From Planctomycetota bacterium (GTDB lineage Bacteria; Planctomycetota; J058), in contig JAMLIC010000005.1 in the NCBI GenBank assembly GCA_023954375.1, positions 186,001 through 250,000 on the forward strand: 64,000 nt of DNA. Direction: 5' to 3'. The notes below the pieces were generated by a model. The model was not told the DNA's origin, did no database searches, and saw only the letters and a program-made list of their open reading frames with translations. Shown in pieces: positions 8,885 to 18,473 of this stretch; positions within the stretch are counted from its first letter, which is position 1, and every line of letters starts with the position of its first letter. The position numbers and the translations under genes were made by a program.

Positions 8885-8984
8885 CCCTCTCCCGCGCCGA
8901 GCCCCGCTCGCTCGCGGCGCTCTCCCCGAGGATGTAGCCTGCCATGTCGAGTGACCCGCCGGGGCGGGCCGACGAGAGGGTCTC

Positions 8985-9932
8985 GTGGACGAGCAGGCCG
9001 AGTTCGAGCGTGCTCCGCGGGGCTGGCCTCCGCTCGACGCGACGGCGCTCGTGGTCCACGGCGCGCTGCTCGTGCCCGTGCTGCTGCTCGCCCTGGCCGG
9101 CGGGCTGTCGGCGCTCGGCGAGACGATCCGGGTGGGGGCGAGCCCGTGGCCGCTCGGGCTGCCCGTGTGGCTCGGGCTGCTCGGCGTCGTCGCCGCCATC
9201 GAGGTCCTGCGCGTCGCGAGCTTCAGGAGCACGGTGTACGTGATCTCGCCCGGCCGGGCGCGCGTGCGCCGCGGGATCGTGTCGGTTCGCACGGTGCTCG
9301 AGCTGCCGCTCGCGGGCGACGTGCGTGTGACGCTCGACGACGGCGACCCGTGCATCGACGCGGAGACCGGGTCGCTCACGCTGAAGGGCCTCGGGGCCGC
9401 CGAGCTCGACGCGGTGCGACTCGCCCTGGGGCTGCCCGCCGAGGGCGCGCCGCCGGCCCCCGCCCGCCGGCGCCGTGGCCTGGTCGCCGTGGTCACCGCC
9501 CTCGCGCTGCTCGCCGGTGCGCAGGCGTTCGGCGCGGTCGGCAACCGCGCCCGGGCCCGGTTCCAGGCCCTCGAGCTCGCCGTGGGCGGCGCGGTCGCGA
9601 CCGCCGAGGGCCGCGTGATGCAGGGGCGATCGGACCTGCACCGGGGGGGGAGCAGGTCCGGGATCGGGGGGATCCTCACCGACCAGCGCGCGGAGTTCCG
9701 CTCCGTGCTGCACGACGTGTCACGCCGCGAACCGGGCCAGCCGAGGCAACCGCTCACCGTGGCGACGGCCTCGGTCGACTGCCGCATGCCCTGGGGCCCG
9801 CTCGTCTACGGCGAGCCGCGCGTCGTCGTCACGCAGGATCGACCCGGCGAGGCGAACGAGGAGCTCCTCCGCGAGCTGCGGGCCGCGTTCGCCGCGGCCG
9901 GGATCGAGGCGACCTGGCCGGCGGAGCGCTGA
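8985..9932 (+). CDS. Membrane protein with bacterial PH-like domain
   Basis: A 315-aa protein from a GTG with GAGAGGG upstream. Two hydrophobic helices (about residues 23-45 and 55-76) are followed by a short beta-rich region (STVYVISPGRARVRRGIVS and onward) that resembles the DUF304-type PH fold. A third helix (about 165-188) leads to an extracytoplasmic domain of about 120 residues with no recognised motif. It converges on ccoS with a 9-bp gap. A role in membrane or envelope maintenance is only a guess. Confidence 0.6.
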   Translation: MDEQAEFERAPRGWPPLDATALVVHGALLVPVLLLALAGGLSALGETIRVGASPWPLGLPVWLGLLGVVAAIEVLRVASFRSTVYVISPGRARVRRGIVSVRTVLELPLAGDVRVTLDDGDPCIDAETGSLTLKGLGAAELDAVRLALGLPAEGAPPAPARRRRGLVAVVTALALLAGAQAFGAVGNRARARFQALELAVGGAVATAEGRVMQGRSDLHRGGSRSGIGGILTDQRAEFRSVLHDVSRREPGQPRQPLTVATASVDCRMPWGPLVYGEPRVVVTQDRPGEANEELLRELRAAFAAAGIEATWPAER

Positions 9933-9941
9933 CCGGGAGCG

Positions 9942-10088
9942 TCAGTCCTCATCGTCGTCGAACACCGCCCGCAGCGCGGGCGTGTCGAGGTCGTCGAACT
10001 CGCCCTGGCGGATCGCGCGCACGCAGGCCCACACGAACAGGCCCGCCATGACGAGCGCCAGGGGCAGCATGACGAAGATCACGTTCAC
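9942..10088 (-). CDS. ccoS: cbb3 oxidase maturation protein CcoS
   Basis: A 48-aa single-pass membrane protein. The helix FVMLPLALVMAGLFVWACVRAIR is followed by the acidic CcoS tail QGEFDDLDTPA and a run of Asp. CcoS is needed to insert haem and copper into cbb3 oxidase. Its GTG overlaps the ccoI stop (GTGA), and it is the last gene of the oxidase operon. Confidence 0.92.
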   Translation of the reverse strand: MNVIFVMLPLALVMAGLFVWACVRAIRQGEFDDLDTPALRAVFDDDED

Positions 10089-12523
10089 GCGTCGCCTCCC
10101 TGCCGGGTGGAGCTGAAGATCACCGTCAGCGACGAGAGCGGCATGAGGAGCGCCGCCATCCAGGGCGTGATCACGCCGCCGACGGCCAGCGCGGCGCCGA
10201 CGACGTTGTAGGCGAGCGACAGGCCGAGGTTCCTGCGGATCGTCGTCAGCGCCCGGTCGGCGCGCCCGAGCAGGTCGGCGACGGGCGCGACGCCCGGGCG
10301 GGTGACGAAGACGTCGGCGGCCCCGAGCGCCGCCTCCGCGCCGCCGTGGACGCCGACGCCCACCGTCGCCGCGGCCAGCGCCGCCGCGTCGTTGACGCCG
10401 TCGCCGACCATGACGACCGGGCCCTCGCGGCGCGAGCGCTCGACGAGCGCCGCCTTCTCCTCGGGCGAGAGGCCGCCCAGGCACTCGTCGGGCAGGAGGC
10501 CGAGCGCCTGGCCTGCGGCGCGGACGACGTCGGGGTGGTCGCCCGAGAGGATCCCCACCTGCCAGCCGCGCGCCACGAGGCGGTCGACCGCCGCGCGCGC
10601 GTCCGGGCGCAGGCGGTCGCCGAAGCTCGCCGCCGCCACGACATCGCCGTCCCTGGCGACGAGCACGGGCGTCCTGGCGAGCGCCACCTGCGCCTCGACG
10701 AACGGCTCGATCCACGAGGGCGCCCGCGCGACCTCGAGCACCCAGGCCGGCGCGCCGACCCGCAGGTCCGCGCCGCCGACCCGCCCCTCGAGCCCGGCCC
10801 GGCCGCGCGCGACCGGCCCGTCGAGCGCCGCCGGCGCCAGGTCGGGCCAGGCCTCGCGGAAGCCGCGGGCCAGCGGGTGCGCCGAGTGCGCCTGGAGGGC
10901 CAGCAGCGCCGGGCGCACGGCCTCGTGGCCCCGGAACTCGAGCAGGCGCGCGCGCCCCTCGGTGAGCGTGCCGGTCTTGTCGAGCCACATGCGGCCGGGC
11001 CGCGACAGGCGCTCGAGGACGTCGCCGCCCTTGACCACGATCCCGCCGCGCGCGGCCCGGCCGACGGCCACGCTCACGGCCAGCGGCGTGGCGAGCCCCA
11101 GGGCGCAGGGGCAGGCGACCACGAGCAGGGCGACGGCGTGGTCGAGCGCCAGCTTGGGGTCGACCGCCCACCAGGCGGCCACCGTCGCGACGGCGAGGAG
11201 GAGGACGACGGCGACGAAGCGCCCGGCCAGGCGGTCGGCGACGCGCACGATCGGCGCGCGCCGGGCGGCGTGCTCCTCGACCAGCCGCGCCAGGCGCCCG
11301 ACGCGCGTGGCCTCGCCGGCCTCGGTGACCTTCACCACGAGCCGCGCCGTCAGGTTGAGCGTGCCCGCGTGGACGCGCTGCCCGGGCGCGACGGGCTGCG
11401 GCGCGCTCTCGCCCGTGAGCAGCGACAGGTCGAGGTCGGACGCGCCGGCCTCGACGGCCCCGTCGACCGGCAGGGCGTCGCCCGCGCGCACCTCGACGAG
11501 GTCGCCCGGCGCGAGCGCCTCGATCGGCACCTCGCGCACCTCGTCACCGCGCACGAGCCGGGCCGACGTCGGCGCCAGGGCCGCGAGCAGCTCCGCCGCG
11601 TCGCTGGCCCGCCGGTGGGCGCGGCGCTCGAGCCAGCGGCCGGCGAGGAGGAGGAAGATCAGCACGGCGACGGCGTCGAAGTAGACCTCGCCCGACCCGG
11701 CGACCGTGTTCCACACGCCGCCGACCGTGCCGGCCGTGAGGCCGATCGCGATCGGCAGGTCCATGTGCAGGGCCCGCGCGCGCAGCGCGCCCAGCGCCCC
11801 CTTCAGGAACACGCGGCCCGGCCCCAGGTAGCTGGGGACCGTGAGCAGGAGGCACCCCCAGCGGAAGAAGGCCTCGAAGCGCGCCTCCATGCCGCTGAAC
11901 GCCCCGCCGTAGAGGGCGAACGAGAGGAGCATGACGTTGCCGGCGATCGCGCCGGCGAGCGCGATCCGGGAGAGCGCCGCGCGGTCCTCGCGCCGGCGCG
12001 CCTCGCGCGCCGCGCCGGCCCGGTGCGGGTGGACGGGGTAGCCGAAGCCGTCGAGGCGGCGCGCCACCTCGGAGAGCGCGACGACCGCGGGGTCCCAGGT
12101 GACCGTCGCCACCTGCCGGCCGAGGTCGAGCCGCGCCTCGAGCACGCCCGGCAGGACGCGCGGCAGGCGCTCGACGAGCCACACGCACGCGGCGCAGTGG
12201 ACGCCCTCGAGGTAGAGCGCCGTCGTCGCCGCCTCGCGCCGTCCGACCTCGACGCGGCGCACGTGCCGCGCGGCGAACGACGCCTCGTCCAGCTCGGCGT
12301 AGGTGCGGTCGCTCGGGCGCGCCGGGACGGCCTCGCCCTCGCTCCGCGCCAGGACGCGGTAGTAGCCCTGGTCGAGCCCCTGCGCGCGGAGGATCTCGTG
12401 CACCGTGGCGCAGCCGGCGCAGCAGAACTCGCCCTGGCCGGGCGGCACGGGCGCGCGGCAGTGGAGGCACTCGGCGATCGGCGGCGCGGCGGACGGCTGC
12501 GCCTCGAGCAGGTCAGGGGGCAT
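10085..12523 (-). CDS. ccoI: Copper P-type ATPase CcoI/FixI for cbb3 assembly
   Basis: This 812-aa P1B-type ATPase supplies copper to the CuB site of cbb3 oxidase. The N-terminus has the CcoI-specific Cys cluster (C19, C22, C34, C35, C38), then an HMA domain with GVHCAAC (C110, C113). The membrane Cu site is CPC (471-473). Catalytic motifs are LTGES, DKTGT (phosphorylated Asp at 515) and GDGVND (707-712). The start overlaps the SafE-like gene by 11 bp. It lies between that gene and ccoS, as in fixGHIS operons. Confidence 0.96.
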   Translation of the reverse strand: MPPDLLEAQPSAAPPIAECLHCRAPVPPGQGEFCCAGCATVHEILRAQGLDQGYYRVLARSEGEAVPARPSDRTYAELDEASFAARHVRRVEVGRREAATTALYLEGVHCAACVWLVERLPRVLPGVLEARLDLGRQVATVTWDPAVVALSEVARRLDGFGYPVHPHRAGAAREARRREDRAALSRIALAGAIAGNVMLLSFALYGGAFSGMEARFEAFFRWGCLLLTVPSYLGPGRVFLKGALGALRARALHMDLPIAIGLTAGTVGGVWNTVAGSGEVYFDAVAVLIFLLLAGRWLERRAHRRASDAAELLAALAPTSARLVRGDEVREVPIEALAPGDLVEVRAGDALPVDGAVEAGASDLDLSLLTGESAPQPVAPGQRVHAGTLNLTARLVVKVTEAGEATRVGRLARLVEEHAARRAPIVRVADRLAGRFVAVVLLLAVATVAAWWAVDPKLALDHAVALLVVACPCALGLATPLAVSVAVGRAARGGIVVKGGDVLERLSRPGRMWLDKTGTLTEGRARLLEFRGHEAVRPALLALQAHSAHPLARGFREAWPDLAPAALDGPVARGRAGLEGRVGGADLRVGAPAWVLEVARAPSWIEPFVEAQVALARTPVLVARDGDVVAAASFGDRLRPDARAAVDRLVARGWQVGILSGDHPDVVRAAGQALGLLPDECLGGLSPEEKAALVERSRREGPVVMVGDGVNDAAALAAATVGVGVHGGAEAALGAADVFVTRPGVAPVADLLGRADRALTTIRRNLGLSLAYNVVGAALAVGGVITPWMAALLMPLSSLTVIFSSTRQGGDA

Positions 12524-13280
12524 CGTGGCCCTCGCAGCAGGGGAGCGGCGCCGCCCTGGCCCGCTCGACGGCGGCCGGCGTGGCCGCCGGGGCGGCGGGC
12601 GGGGCGAGCGTGAGCGTGGCGCGGCCGGTGAGCGTGAGCGCCCCGACGACGAGGAGCGTCACGCCGCGGACCCACGGGAGGTGGCGGCGCAGAGCGCCGG
12701 CGGCGGCGAGGCCGAGCCCGAGCCCGAGCCCCAGGAGCGCCGGGACGGTCCCCACCCAGAAGGCGCTCATGACCGCCGCGCCGCCGAGCGCGCTGCCCGT
12801 GCCGGCGGCGGTGGCCGCGAACAGCCACAGCCACCCGCAGGGCAGGAGCGGCGTCAGCGCGCCCATGAGCAGGGCGCGCGCGCGCGGGCCCAGGCGGGCG
12901 ACGGCGCCGAAGGCGCGCGTCAGGGCGCCCGACGTCGGGGCCGACGGGAGCGCGGGGAGGAGCCCGCGCCAGGCGAGGAGCGCGCCCAGGCCCCACAGGA
13001 GCATGGCGACCCCGGCGACCGTCGCCGCGACCCGCTGCAGGCCGCCGACCGCGCCGAGGCGGTCGACCCCGGCGCCCAGCGCGCCGAAGAGGAGGCCGAC
13101 CGCCGCGTAGGAGGCGCCGCGGCCGGCGTGGTAGAGCGCCTGGTCGCCCGCGCGCCCGCGCGCGGCCGCGCACGGCCCGCGCCCGGCGGCGACGACCGCG
13201 ACCAGCCCGCCGCACATGCCCACGCAGTGCAGGCTCCCGACGAGGCTCGCGGCGACGACGGCGAGGAGCAGCGCGGTCAC
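12513..13280 (-). CDS. SafE/DsbD_2-type membrane protein of cbb3 cluster
   Basis: A 255-aa protein with six or so hydrophobic helices and the family mark SLHCVGMCGG at 16-25. PLLPCGWLWLF forms a second half-repeat, and a Cys/His tail (PLPCCEGHD) ends the protein. This matches the TauE/SafE, DsbD_2 group that is often encoded next to ccoI. It sits between ccoH and ccoI with overlapping starts and stops. A role in copper handling or thiol transfer during oxidase assembly is likely from context; sulfite export is less likely. Confidence 0.82.
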   Translation of the reverse strand: MTALLLAVVAASLVGSLHCVGMCGGLVAVVAAGRGPCAAARGRAGDQALYHAGRGASYAAVGLLFGALGAGVDRLGAVGGLQRVAATVAGVAMLLWGLGALLAWRGLLPALPSAPTSGALTRAFGAVARLGPRARALLMGALTPLLPCGWLWLFAATAAGTGSALGGAAVMSAFWVGTVPALLGLGLGLGLAAAGALRRHLPWVRGVTLLVVGALTLTGRATLTLAPPAAPAATPAAVERARAAPLPCCEGHDAP

Positions 13281-13750
13281 GACCGCTCCGGCGCGAGCGT
13301 CACCTCACGACGCAGCGTGCGCCGCGTCCGCTCGCCCGCGCGGCGCACGTCGACCGTGAGCTCCCAGGCGCCCGGCCGGTCGAACGGCAGCCGCGCGCCG
13401 TAGAGCCCGGGGCCCCGCCAGGGCAGGCCGCCCTGGCAGGGCCGGTCCGGCCGCGCGGGGTGCAGGGCGCGCACCTCGACCGTCGCGCCGTCGAGCGGCG
13501 CGCCGCCCGCGTCGAGCAGGCGCACGCGCACGTCGCCCGCCGCGACCTCGACCTCGACCTGCCAGCCGAGCGCGGCCACCCGCCGCTCCTCGGCCTGCCG
13601 CTCGTCCCAGGCGAGCCCGGCCTCGTAGTAGTGCGGCTCGACCGCCAGCCCCGGCTGGCGGCTCGACGAGGTCACGAGCGCCGTCTGGATGGTCACGCAG
13701 AGCCCGAGCAGCAGCGCCGGCGCGAAGGGCCACGGGTTGAACAGGATCAC
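13277..13750 (-). CDS. ccoH: cbb3 assembly protein CcoH/FixH
   Basis: A 157-aa protein with an N-terminal membrane helix (FAPALLLGLCVTIQTALVT). The soluble domain opens with the FixH pattern HYYEAGLAWDERQAE and ends in beta-strands. FixH helps CcoI-dependent maturation of cbb3 oxidase. Its GTG overlaps the ccoG stop, and its stop overlaps the SafE-like start (both GTGA). Length and gene order match fixGHI. Confidence 0.88.
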   Translation of the reverse strand: MILFNPWPFAPALLLGLCVTIQTALVTSSSRQPGLAVEPHYYEAGLAWDERQAEERRVAALGWQVEVEVAAGDVRVRLLDAGGAPLDGATVEVRALHPARPDRPCQGGLPWRGPGLYGARLPFDRPGAWELTVDVRRAGERTRRTLRREVTLAPERS

Positions 13751-15144
13751 CTGGCACCTCCGGTCGGGCCGACGAGCGGCGCCACGAGCTCCTCGCGGAA
13801 GCCCTGGCCGTCGTCCACGACGACCCGCGCCGTGGCGCGGCCGCCCACGAAGCGCTCGCGCGGCGCGCGGATGCCGAGCACGGCCGTCCCTGCCTCGTCG
13901 GGTCCCAGCGCCAGCGGCGCCACGGGCGCGAGCGCGAGCCCGGGCTCGACCAGGGCGATCGCGTAGACCCGCGGGGCGTCCGTGCGGTTGTGGACCTTGA
14001 CCCGCAGGTGCAGCTCGACCTCGTCCCCGCGGTCGACGAACGGCACGCCGATCGTCCTGAGCAGCGTCACCTCGGCCGGGCGCCGCGTCGACACGACGGC
14101 CACGAGCGCGACGACGAGCCCCGTGACCACGGCGGCGTAGGCGAGCACGCGCGGCCGGAGGAGGCGCCTGGGCTCGCCCGCCAGCTCGGCCTGCGACGAG
14201 TAGCGGATCAGGCCGCGCGGGCGCTTCAGCCGGTCCATGATCGCGTCGCAGGCGTCGATGCACTGCGTGCAGTGGACGCACTCCATCTGCAGGCCGTCGC
14301 GGATGTCGATCCCGGTCGGGCAGGTGATCACGCAGGCGTTGCAGTCGACGCAGTCGCCCACGGGCGGCGCCTTGCTCACCTTGCCCCGCGGCTCGCCCCG
14401 CGCGCGGTCGTAGCCGACCACGAGCGAGTGGCGGTCGAGGAGCACCGACTGGAAGCGCCCGTACGGGCAGACGACCAGGCAGGTCTGCTCGCGGAACCAG
14501 GCGAAGTCGAAGAACACGGCGGCCGTGGTCAGCGCCATGACGGCGAACGCCGTCGGGTGCTCGGCCGGCGAGCCGCGCATCCACTGCCCGAGCTGCTCGG
14601 CGCCCACGAAGTAGGCCAGGAAGGTGTTGCCGAGGACGAAGGCGAGGAGGAGGAACACGACGTTCTTCAGGACGCGCCGCACGTCCGGCCCCTCGCGGTC
14701 GCGGCGGCGCTGCTCCTGCGGGCTCCCCTCGAACAGGCGCTCGATCGGCCGGAAGAGCAGCTCGAGCCACACCGTCTGCGGGCAGCCCCAGCCGCACCAC
14801 ACGCGGCCGAACAGCGCCGTGAGCAGGAACACGCCCACGAACACCGCCAGGAGGAACAGCATGAGGACCGGCGTCTCGGTGGGCGTGAAGGTCAGCCCGA
14901 GGAGCGTGAAGCGCCGCGCCGGGACGTCGAGGAGCATGGCCGGCTTGCCGGCCACGGTCAGGTGCGGCAGGGCCAGGAACAGCGCCATGAGGGCGTAGCC
15001 CAGCGCCCGGCGGCGGTCGAGGAAGCGCCCGGGCGAGAGGCGGGGGCGGATCCAGCGCCGGTTGCCGTCGTCGTCGAGCGTCGGCAGGACCCGGCCCCTG
15101 GGGCGGGGCAGGAGGCTCGGCTGGTCGGCGGCGGGGGTGCTCAC
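13747..15144 (-). CDS. ccoG: CcoG/FixG, cbb3 maturation iron-sulfur protein
   Basis: This 465-aa membrane protein with several helices carries two 4Fe-4S clusters of ferredoxin type in mid-protein (CVDCNACVITCP and CVHCTQCIDACD). Upstream is the conserved RVWCGWGCPQTVW. A C-terminal Ig-like extracytoplasmic part (VKVHNRTDAPRVY) is as in the family. CcoG acts as a cupric reductase delivering usable copper for cbb3 assembly. It starts with GTG and follows ccoP by 70 bp, a gap with no feature seen. Confidence 0.95.
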   Translation of the reverse strand: MSTPAADQPSLLPRPRGRVLPTLDDDGNRRWIRPRLSPGRFLDRRRALGYALMALFLALPHLTVAGKPAMLLDVPARRFTLLGLTFTPTETPVLMLFLLAVFVGVFLLTALFGRVWCGWGCPQTVWLELLFRPIERLFEGSPQEQRRRDREGPDVRRVLKNVVFLLLAFVLGNTFLAYFVGAEQLGQWMRGSPAEHPTAFAVMALTTAAVFFDFAWFREQTCLVVCPYGRFQSVLLDRHSLVVGYDRARGEPRGKVSKAPPVGDCVDCNACVITCPTGIDIRDGLQMECVHCTQCIDACDAIMDRLKRPRGLIRYSSQAELAGEPRRLLRPRVLAYAAVVTGLVVALVAVVSTRRPAEVTLLRTIGVPFVDRGDEVELHLRVKVHNRTDAPRVYAIALVEPGLALAPVAPLALGPDEAGTAVLGIRAPRERFVGGRATARVVVDDGQGFREELVAPLVGPTGGAR

Positions 15145-15214
15145 GTGAGGGCCTACTTCGTCCGGTTCCTGGTCGTGGGTCGGCGTGACGCGGCTCCCGG
15201 CCGCGCCGCGGGTC

Positions 15215-15895
15215 CTACTTGCTCCCGGCCTTCTCGCCCTGCGGGCCGAGGCCGGGCACGTTCGTGCCGCGCATGGCCCCGACGTAGGCCGTCACGCGCT
15301 TGAGGTCGTCGGGGCCGAGCATCTTGCCCCAGGCGATCATCCCCTTGTCGGGGACGCCCTGGTCGATCACCCGGAAGATGTCCATCAGCTCGCCGCCGTG
15401 GAGCCAGTAGTCGTCGGTCAGGTTGGGGCCGATCCGCCCCTCGCCCTGGTCGCCGTGGCAGGCGACGCAGTTGCTGCGGAAGACGGCCTCGCCCTTCGCG
15501 AGCGTCGCCGCGTCCACCATGAGGGCGGCGAGCGACGCCTCGTCGACCGCGCCGCTCTCGAGCGCGCGCCGCGCCTCGGCCTCCTGGAAGGCCTGCACGT
15601 CGGCGGCGTACTCGTCCGCCACCAGCGGCCCCTCGCCGTAGTGGTAGTAGGCGATGTAGAGCGGCGTGAAGGCGATCGTGACCCAGAAGATCCACACCCA
15701 CCAGCCGGGGAGCGGGTTGTCGTACTCCTGGATCCCGTCGTACTCGTGGTCCAGGATCGGGGCCTCGTGCCCCTCGGTCAGCGGCGCGGGCGCGGGCGCG
15801 GGCGAGGGCGAGGGCGGAGGCGGCGGGGCGGTCGCGGGCGCCAGGGGAGCCGCCTCCCCCTTGATCGTCTTCGGCAGCTCGGGCGCGACGCTCAT
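15215..15895 (-). CDS. ccoP: cbb3 oxidase subunit CcoP, mono-haem form
   Basis: A 226-aa subunit. After a Pro/Ala-rich N-terminus it has the CcoP segment DGIQEYDNPLPGWWVWIFW leading into one membrane helix. One cytochrome c domain follows, with CVACH as the only CxxCH. Typical CcoP is about 300 aa with two haem c domains, so this is a short, mono-haem version. The translation is clean, so the second domain was not lost by a visible frameshift. The ATG at 15895 is chosen over a longer upstream reading because GGAGGTGTCCCG precedes it; it overlaps the ccoQ stop. Confidence 0.93.
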   Translation of the reverse strand: MSVAPELPKTIKGEAAPLAPATAPPPPPSPSPAPAPAPLTEGHEAPILDHEYDGIQEYDNPLPGWWVWIFWVTIAFTPLYIAYYHYGEGPLVADEYAADVQAFQEAEARRALESGAVDEASLAALMVDAATLAKGEAVFRSNCVACHGDQGEGRIGPNLTDDYWLHGGELMDIFRVIDQGVPDKGMIAWGKMLGPDDLKRVTAYVGAMRGTNVPGLGPQGEKAGSK

Positions 15896-16092
15896 CGGGA
15901 CACCTCCTCCTTCGACGTCGACCGGGCGCCCGCGGGCGGCGCCTCCTCGAGCGGCAGGCGGGCGTCGTGGCGCCACCGCGGGCTGCGCCGCTCGAGGAAC
16001 ATCTGCACGAGGATGAGCACGAAGGCGGTGAAGGCGACGACGAGGGCCACCTCGCCCAGCCAGGCGTACTCCGTGAACAGCTCCTTGATCAC
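15892..16092 (-). CDS. ccoQ: CcoQ-like small cbb3 subunit
   Basis: A 66-aa single-helix protein (EVALVVAFTAFVLILVQMF) with a charged C-terminal tail. Its GTG overlaps the ccoNO stop and its stop overlaps the ccoP start, the usual CcoQ position. CcoQ helps stability of the oxidase complex. The sequence is too short for more than a positional and topological call. Confidence 0.75.
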   Translation of the reverse strand: MIKELFTEYAWLGEVALVVAFTAFVLILVQMFLERRSPRWRHDARLPLEEAPPAGARSTSKEEVSR

Positions 16093-18326
16093 TTGGTGCC
16101 TCCCGGCGCCGGGGCCTTGCGGGCGTCGGTGCCCAGCCGCTGGAGGTAGGCGACCAGCGCCACGATCTCCTTGTCCTCGAGCCCCTCGGGGCCGCCCTGG
16201 GCGACGATCTCGCGGCCGATGCGCTCGGCCTGCTCGCGCGCCAGGTCGTCGGCGCGGGCGATCTCCTCGTCGGAGTACGGGACGCCCAGGCGCCAGAGCG
16301 CGGTCACCCGCGGGCGCGCCTCCCCGAAGTCGAGCGACCGCTCGAGCATCCACGGGTAGGCGGGCATGATCGAGCCGGGCGCGATCCGCCGCGGGTCGCG
16401 CATGTGCTCGACGTGCCACAGGTGCGGGTACTTCCCGCCGACCCGGTGCAGGTCGGGGCCGATCCGCCGCGACCCCCACAGGAACGGATGGTCGTGGACG
16501 AACTCGCCCGCCTTGCTGTAGTCGCCGTAGCGCTGCGTCTCGGCGCGGATCGGGCGGACCATCTGCGAGTGGCAGGTGTAGCAGCCCTCGGCGATGTAGA
16601 GGTCGCGGCCCAGCACCTCGAGCGGCGTGTAGGGGGTCACCGAGGCGATCGTGGGCTGGTCGCGGCTCTTGAGCAGGAACAGCGGCACGATCTCGGCCGC
16701 CGAGGCGATGACCACGGCGCCGGTGGTCGCGGCCGTGAAGGTGAAGGGCAGCCGCTCCCAGGTCCGGTGCCAGGCCGCCTGGGCGAAGCGCTCGATGGTG
16801 TAGGCCACCTCGAGGACGTGCGCGCCGGACCGGCGCAGCGGCGAGGGCGCCGGCGCCGGCGCCTCGTAGACGGGCGAGAGCGCCGGGGCCTCGTGCACCG
16901 GCTCGGCGTAGGTGGCCGGGCGAGCCCTCCAGGTCATGACCAGGTTCACGGCGCAGAGGAGCGCGCCGAGGAGGTAGAGGCTCCCGCCGACGACTCGCAC
17001 CCAGTACATCGGGAGCAGCCGCACGACGGTCTCGACGAAGTCGGGGTAGGCCAGGCGCCCCGCGTCGTCGAGGGCCATCCACATGAGGCCCTGCGTCAGG
17101 CCCGCGGCGTAGATCGCCACGATGTAGAGGAGGATCCCGACCGTGCCGCTCCAGAAGTGGGCCTCGGCCAGCCGCGTGCTCCACAGGGGCGCCTGGAACA
17201 GGCGCGGCATGAGCCAGTAGATCATGCCGAAGGTCATGAACCCGACCCAGCCGAGCGCGCCGGCGTGGACGTGGGCGATCGTCCAGTCGGTGTAGTGCGA
17301 GAGCGCGTTCACGCTCTTGATCGACATGAGCGGGCCCTCGAAGGTCGCCATGCCGTAGAAGGTGATCGCGACGACGAAGAACTTGAGGACGGGGTCGGCC
17401 GCGACCTTGTGCCAGGCGCCGCGCAGGGTGAGGAGGCCGTTGATCATGCCGCCCCACGAGGGCATCCAGAGCATGACCGAGAAGAGCATGCCCAGCGTCG
17501 AGGCCCACTCGGGCAGCGCCGTGTAGTGCAGGTGGTGCGGGCCGGCCCAGATGTAGATGAAGACCAGCGTCCAGAAGTGCAGGATCGAGAGCCGGTAGCT
17601 GAACACCGGCCGCTCGGCCGCCTTGGGCATGAAGTAGTACATGAGGCCCAGGAACGGCGTGGTGAGGAAGAAGGCCACCGCGTTGTGGCCGTACCACCAC
17701 TGCATGAGCGCGTCCTGGACGCCGGCGTATGCCGAGTAGCTCTTGAACAGCCCGGCCGGCATGGCCAGGTTGTTGCCGATGTGCAGCAGGGCGACGGTGA
17801 CGATGCTGGCGATGTAGAACCAGATCGCCACGTAGAGGTGCCGCTCGCGGCGCCGCGCGATCGTGCCGAACACGTTGATCGCGAAGGCGATCCACACGAC
17901 GGCGATCGCGATGTCGAGCGGCCACTCGAGCTCGGCGTACTCCTTCGACTGGGTGAAGCCCGCCGGGAGCGTGACCGCCGCCCCGAGGATGATCGCCTGC
18001 CAGCCCCAGAAGTGGAACGACGAGAGCCCGTCGCTCCAGAGGCGCGTCTTCAGCAGGCGCTGGATCGAGTAGTAGCAGCCGGTGAAGAACGCGTTGCCGG
18101 CGAAGGCGAAGATCACCGCGTTCGTGTGCAGGGCGCGGATGCGCCCGAACGACAGCCAGGCGGTGTCGGCGTTGTAGGCCGGGTCGGCGAGCTGCAGCGC
18201 GCAGAGCAGGCCGACGAGCATGCCGATGATCCCCCAGGCGAGGGTCGCCAGCAGGAACAGGCGCGGCGTGCGGTCGTCGTAGGTGAAGCGTTCGAGCGTC
18301 GTGCTGGGCTCGTGGCTCGAGCTCAT
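16089..18326 (-). CDS. ccoNO: CcoN-CcoO fusion, cbb3 oxidase catalytic subunits
   Basis: A 745-aa protein. The N-terminal part (about 1-480) is CcoN, with haem and copper ligands in RALHTNAVIFAF, WWYGHNAVAFF, AGPHHLHYT and TIAHVHAGALGW. A Pro/Ala linker (near 490-510) leads to a helix and a CcoO cytochrome c domain with GCYTCHSQMV (one haem c). Fused CcoNO proteins are known in some lineages. Together with CcoQ and CcoP this forms the proton-pumping, high-affinity terminal oxidase used at low oxygen. No FNR-like box was clear upstream. Confidence 0.96.
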   Translation of the reverse strand: MSSSHEPSTTLERFTYDDRTPRLFLLATLAWGIIGMLVGLLCALQLADPAYNADTAWLSFGRIRALHTNAVIFAFAGNAFFTGCYYSIQRLLKTRLWSDGLSSFHFWGWQAIILGAAVTLPAGFTQSKEYAELEWPLDIAIAVVWIAFAINVFGTIARRRERHLYVAIWFYIASIVTVALLHIGNNLAMPAGLFKSYSAYAGVQDALMQWWYGHNAVAFFLTTPFLGLMYYFMPKAAERPVFSYRLSILHFWTLVFIYIWAGPHHLHYTALPEWASTLGMLFSVMLWMPSWGGMINGLLTLRGAWHKVAADPVLKFFVVAITFYGMATFEGPLMSIKSVNALSHYTDWTIAHVHAGALGWVGFMTFGMIYWLMPRLFQAPLWSTRLAEAHFWSGTVGILLYIVAIYAAGLTQGLMWMALDDAGRLAYPDFVETVVRLLPMYWVRVVGGSLYLLGALLCAVNLVMTWRARPATYAEPVHEAPALSPVYEAPAPAPSPLRRSGAHVLEVAYTIERFAQAAWHRTWERLPFTFTAATTGAVVIASAAEIVPLFLLKSRDQPTIASVTPYTPLEVLGRDLYIAEGCYTCHSQMVRPIRAETQRYGDYSKAGEFVHDHPFLWGSRRIGPDLHRVGGKYPHLWHVEHMRDPRRIAPGSIMPAYPWMLERSLDFGEARPRVTALWRLGVPYSDEEIARADDLAREQAERIGREIVAQGGPEGLEDKEIVALVAYLQRLGTDARKAPAPGGTK

Positions 18327-18473
18327 CTCGTGAGTCCCCCCGTGGTGTCGAAGCTACTGGCGCGCGGTGTGGTCGAACATGCGGCGAGATGTCGCGCGGC
18401 GTATCGCCGCACCGGGGCCCGAGTCTTCTTCGTGCCTGCCCGCGCCGAGGGCCCCCGCCCCGTCTTCTCTGTC

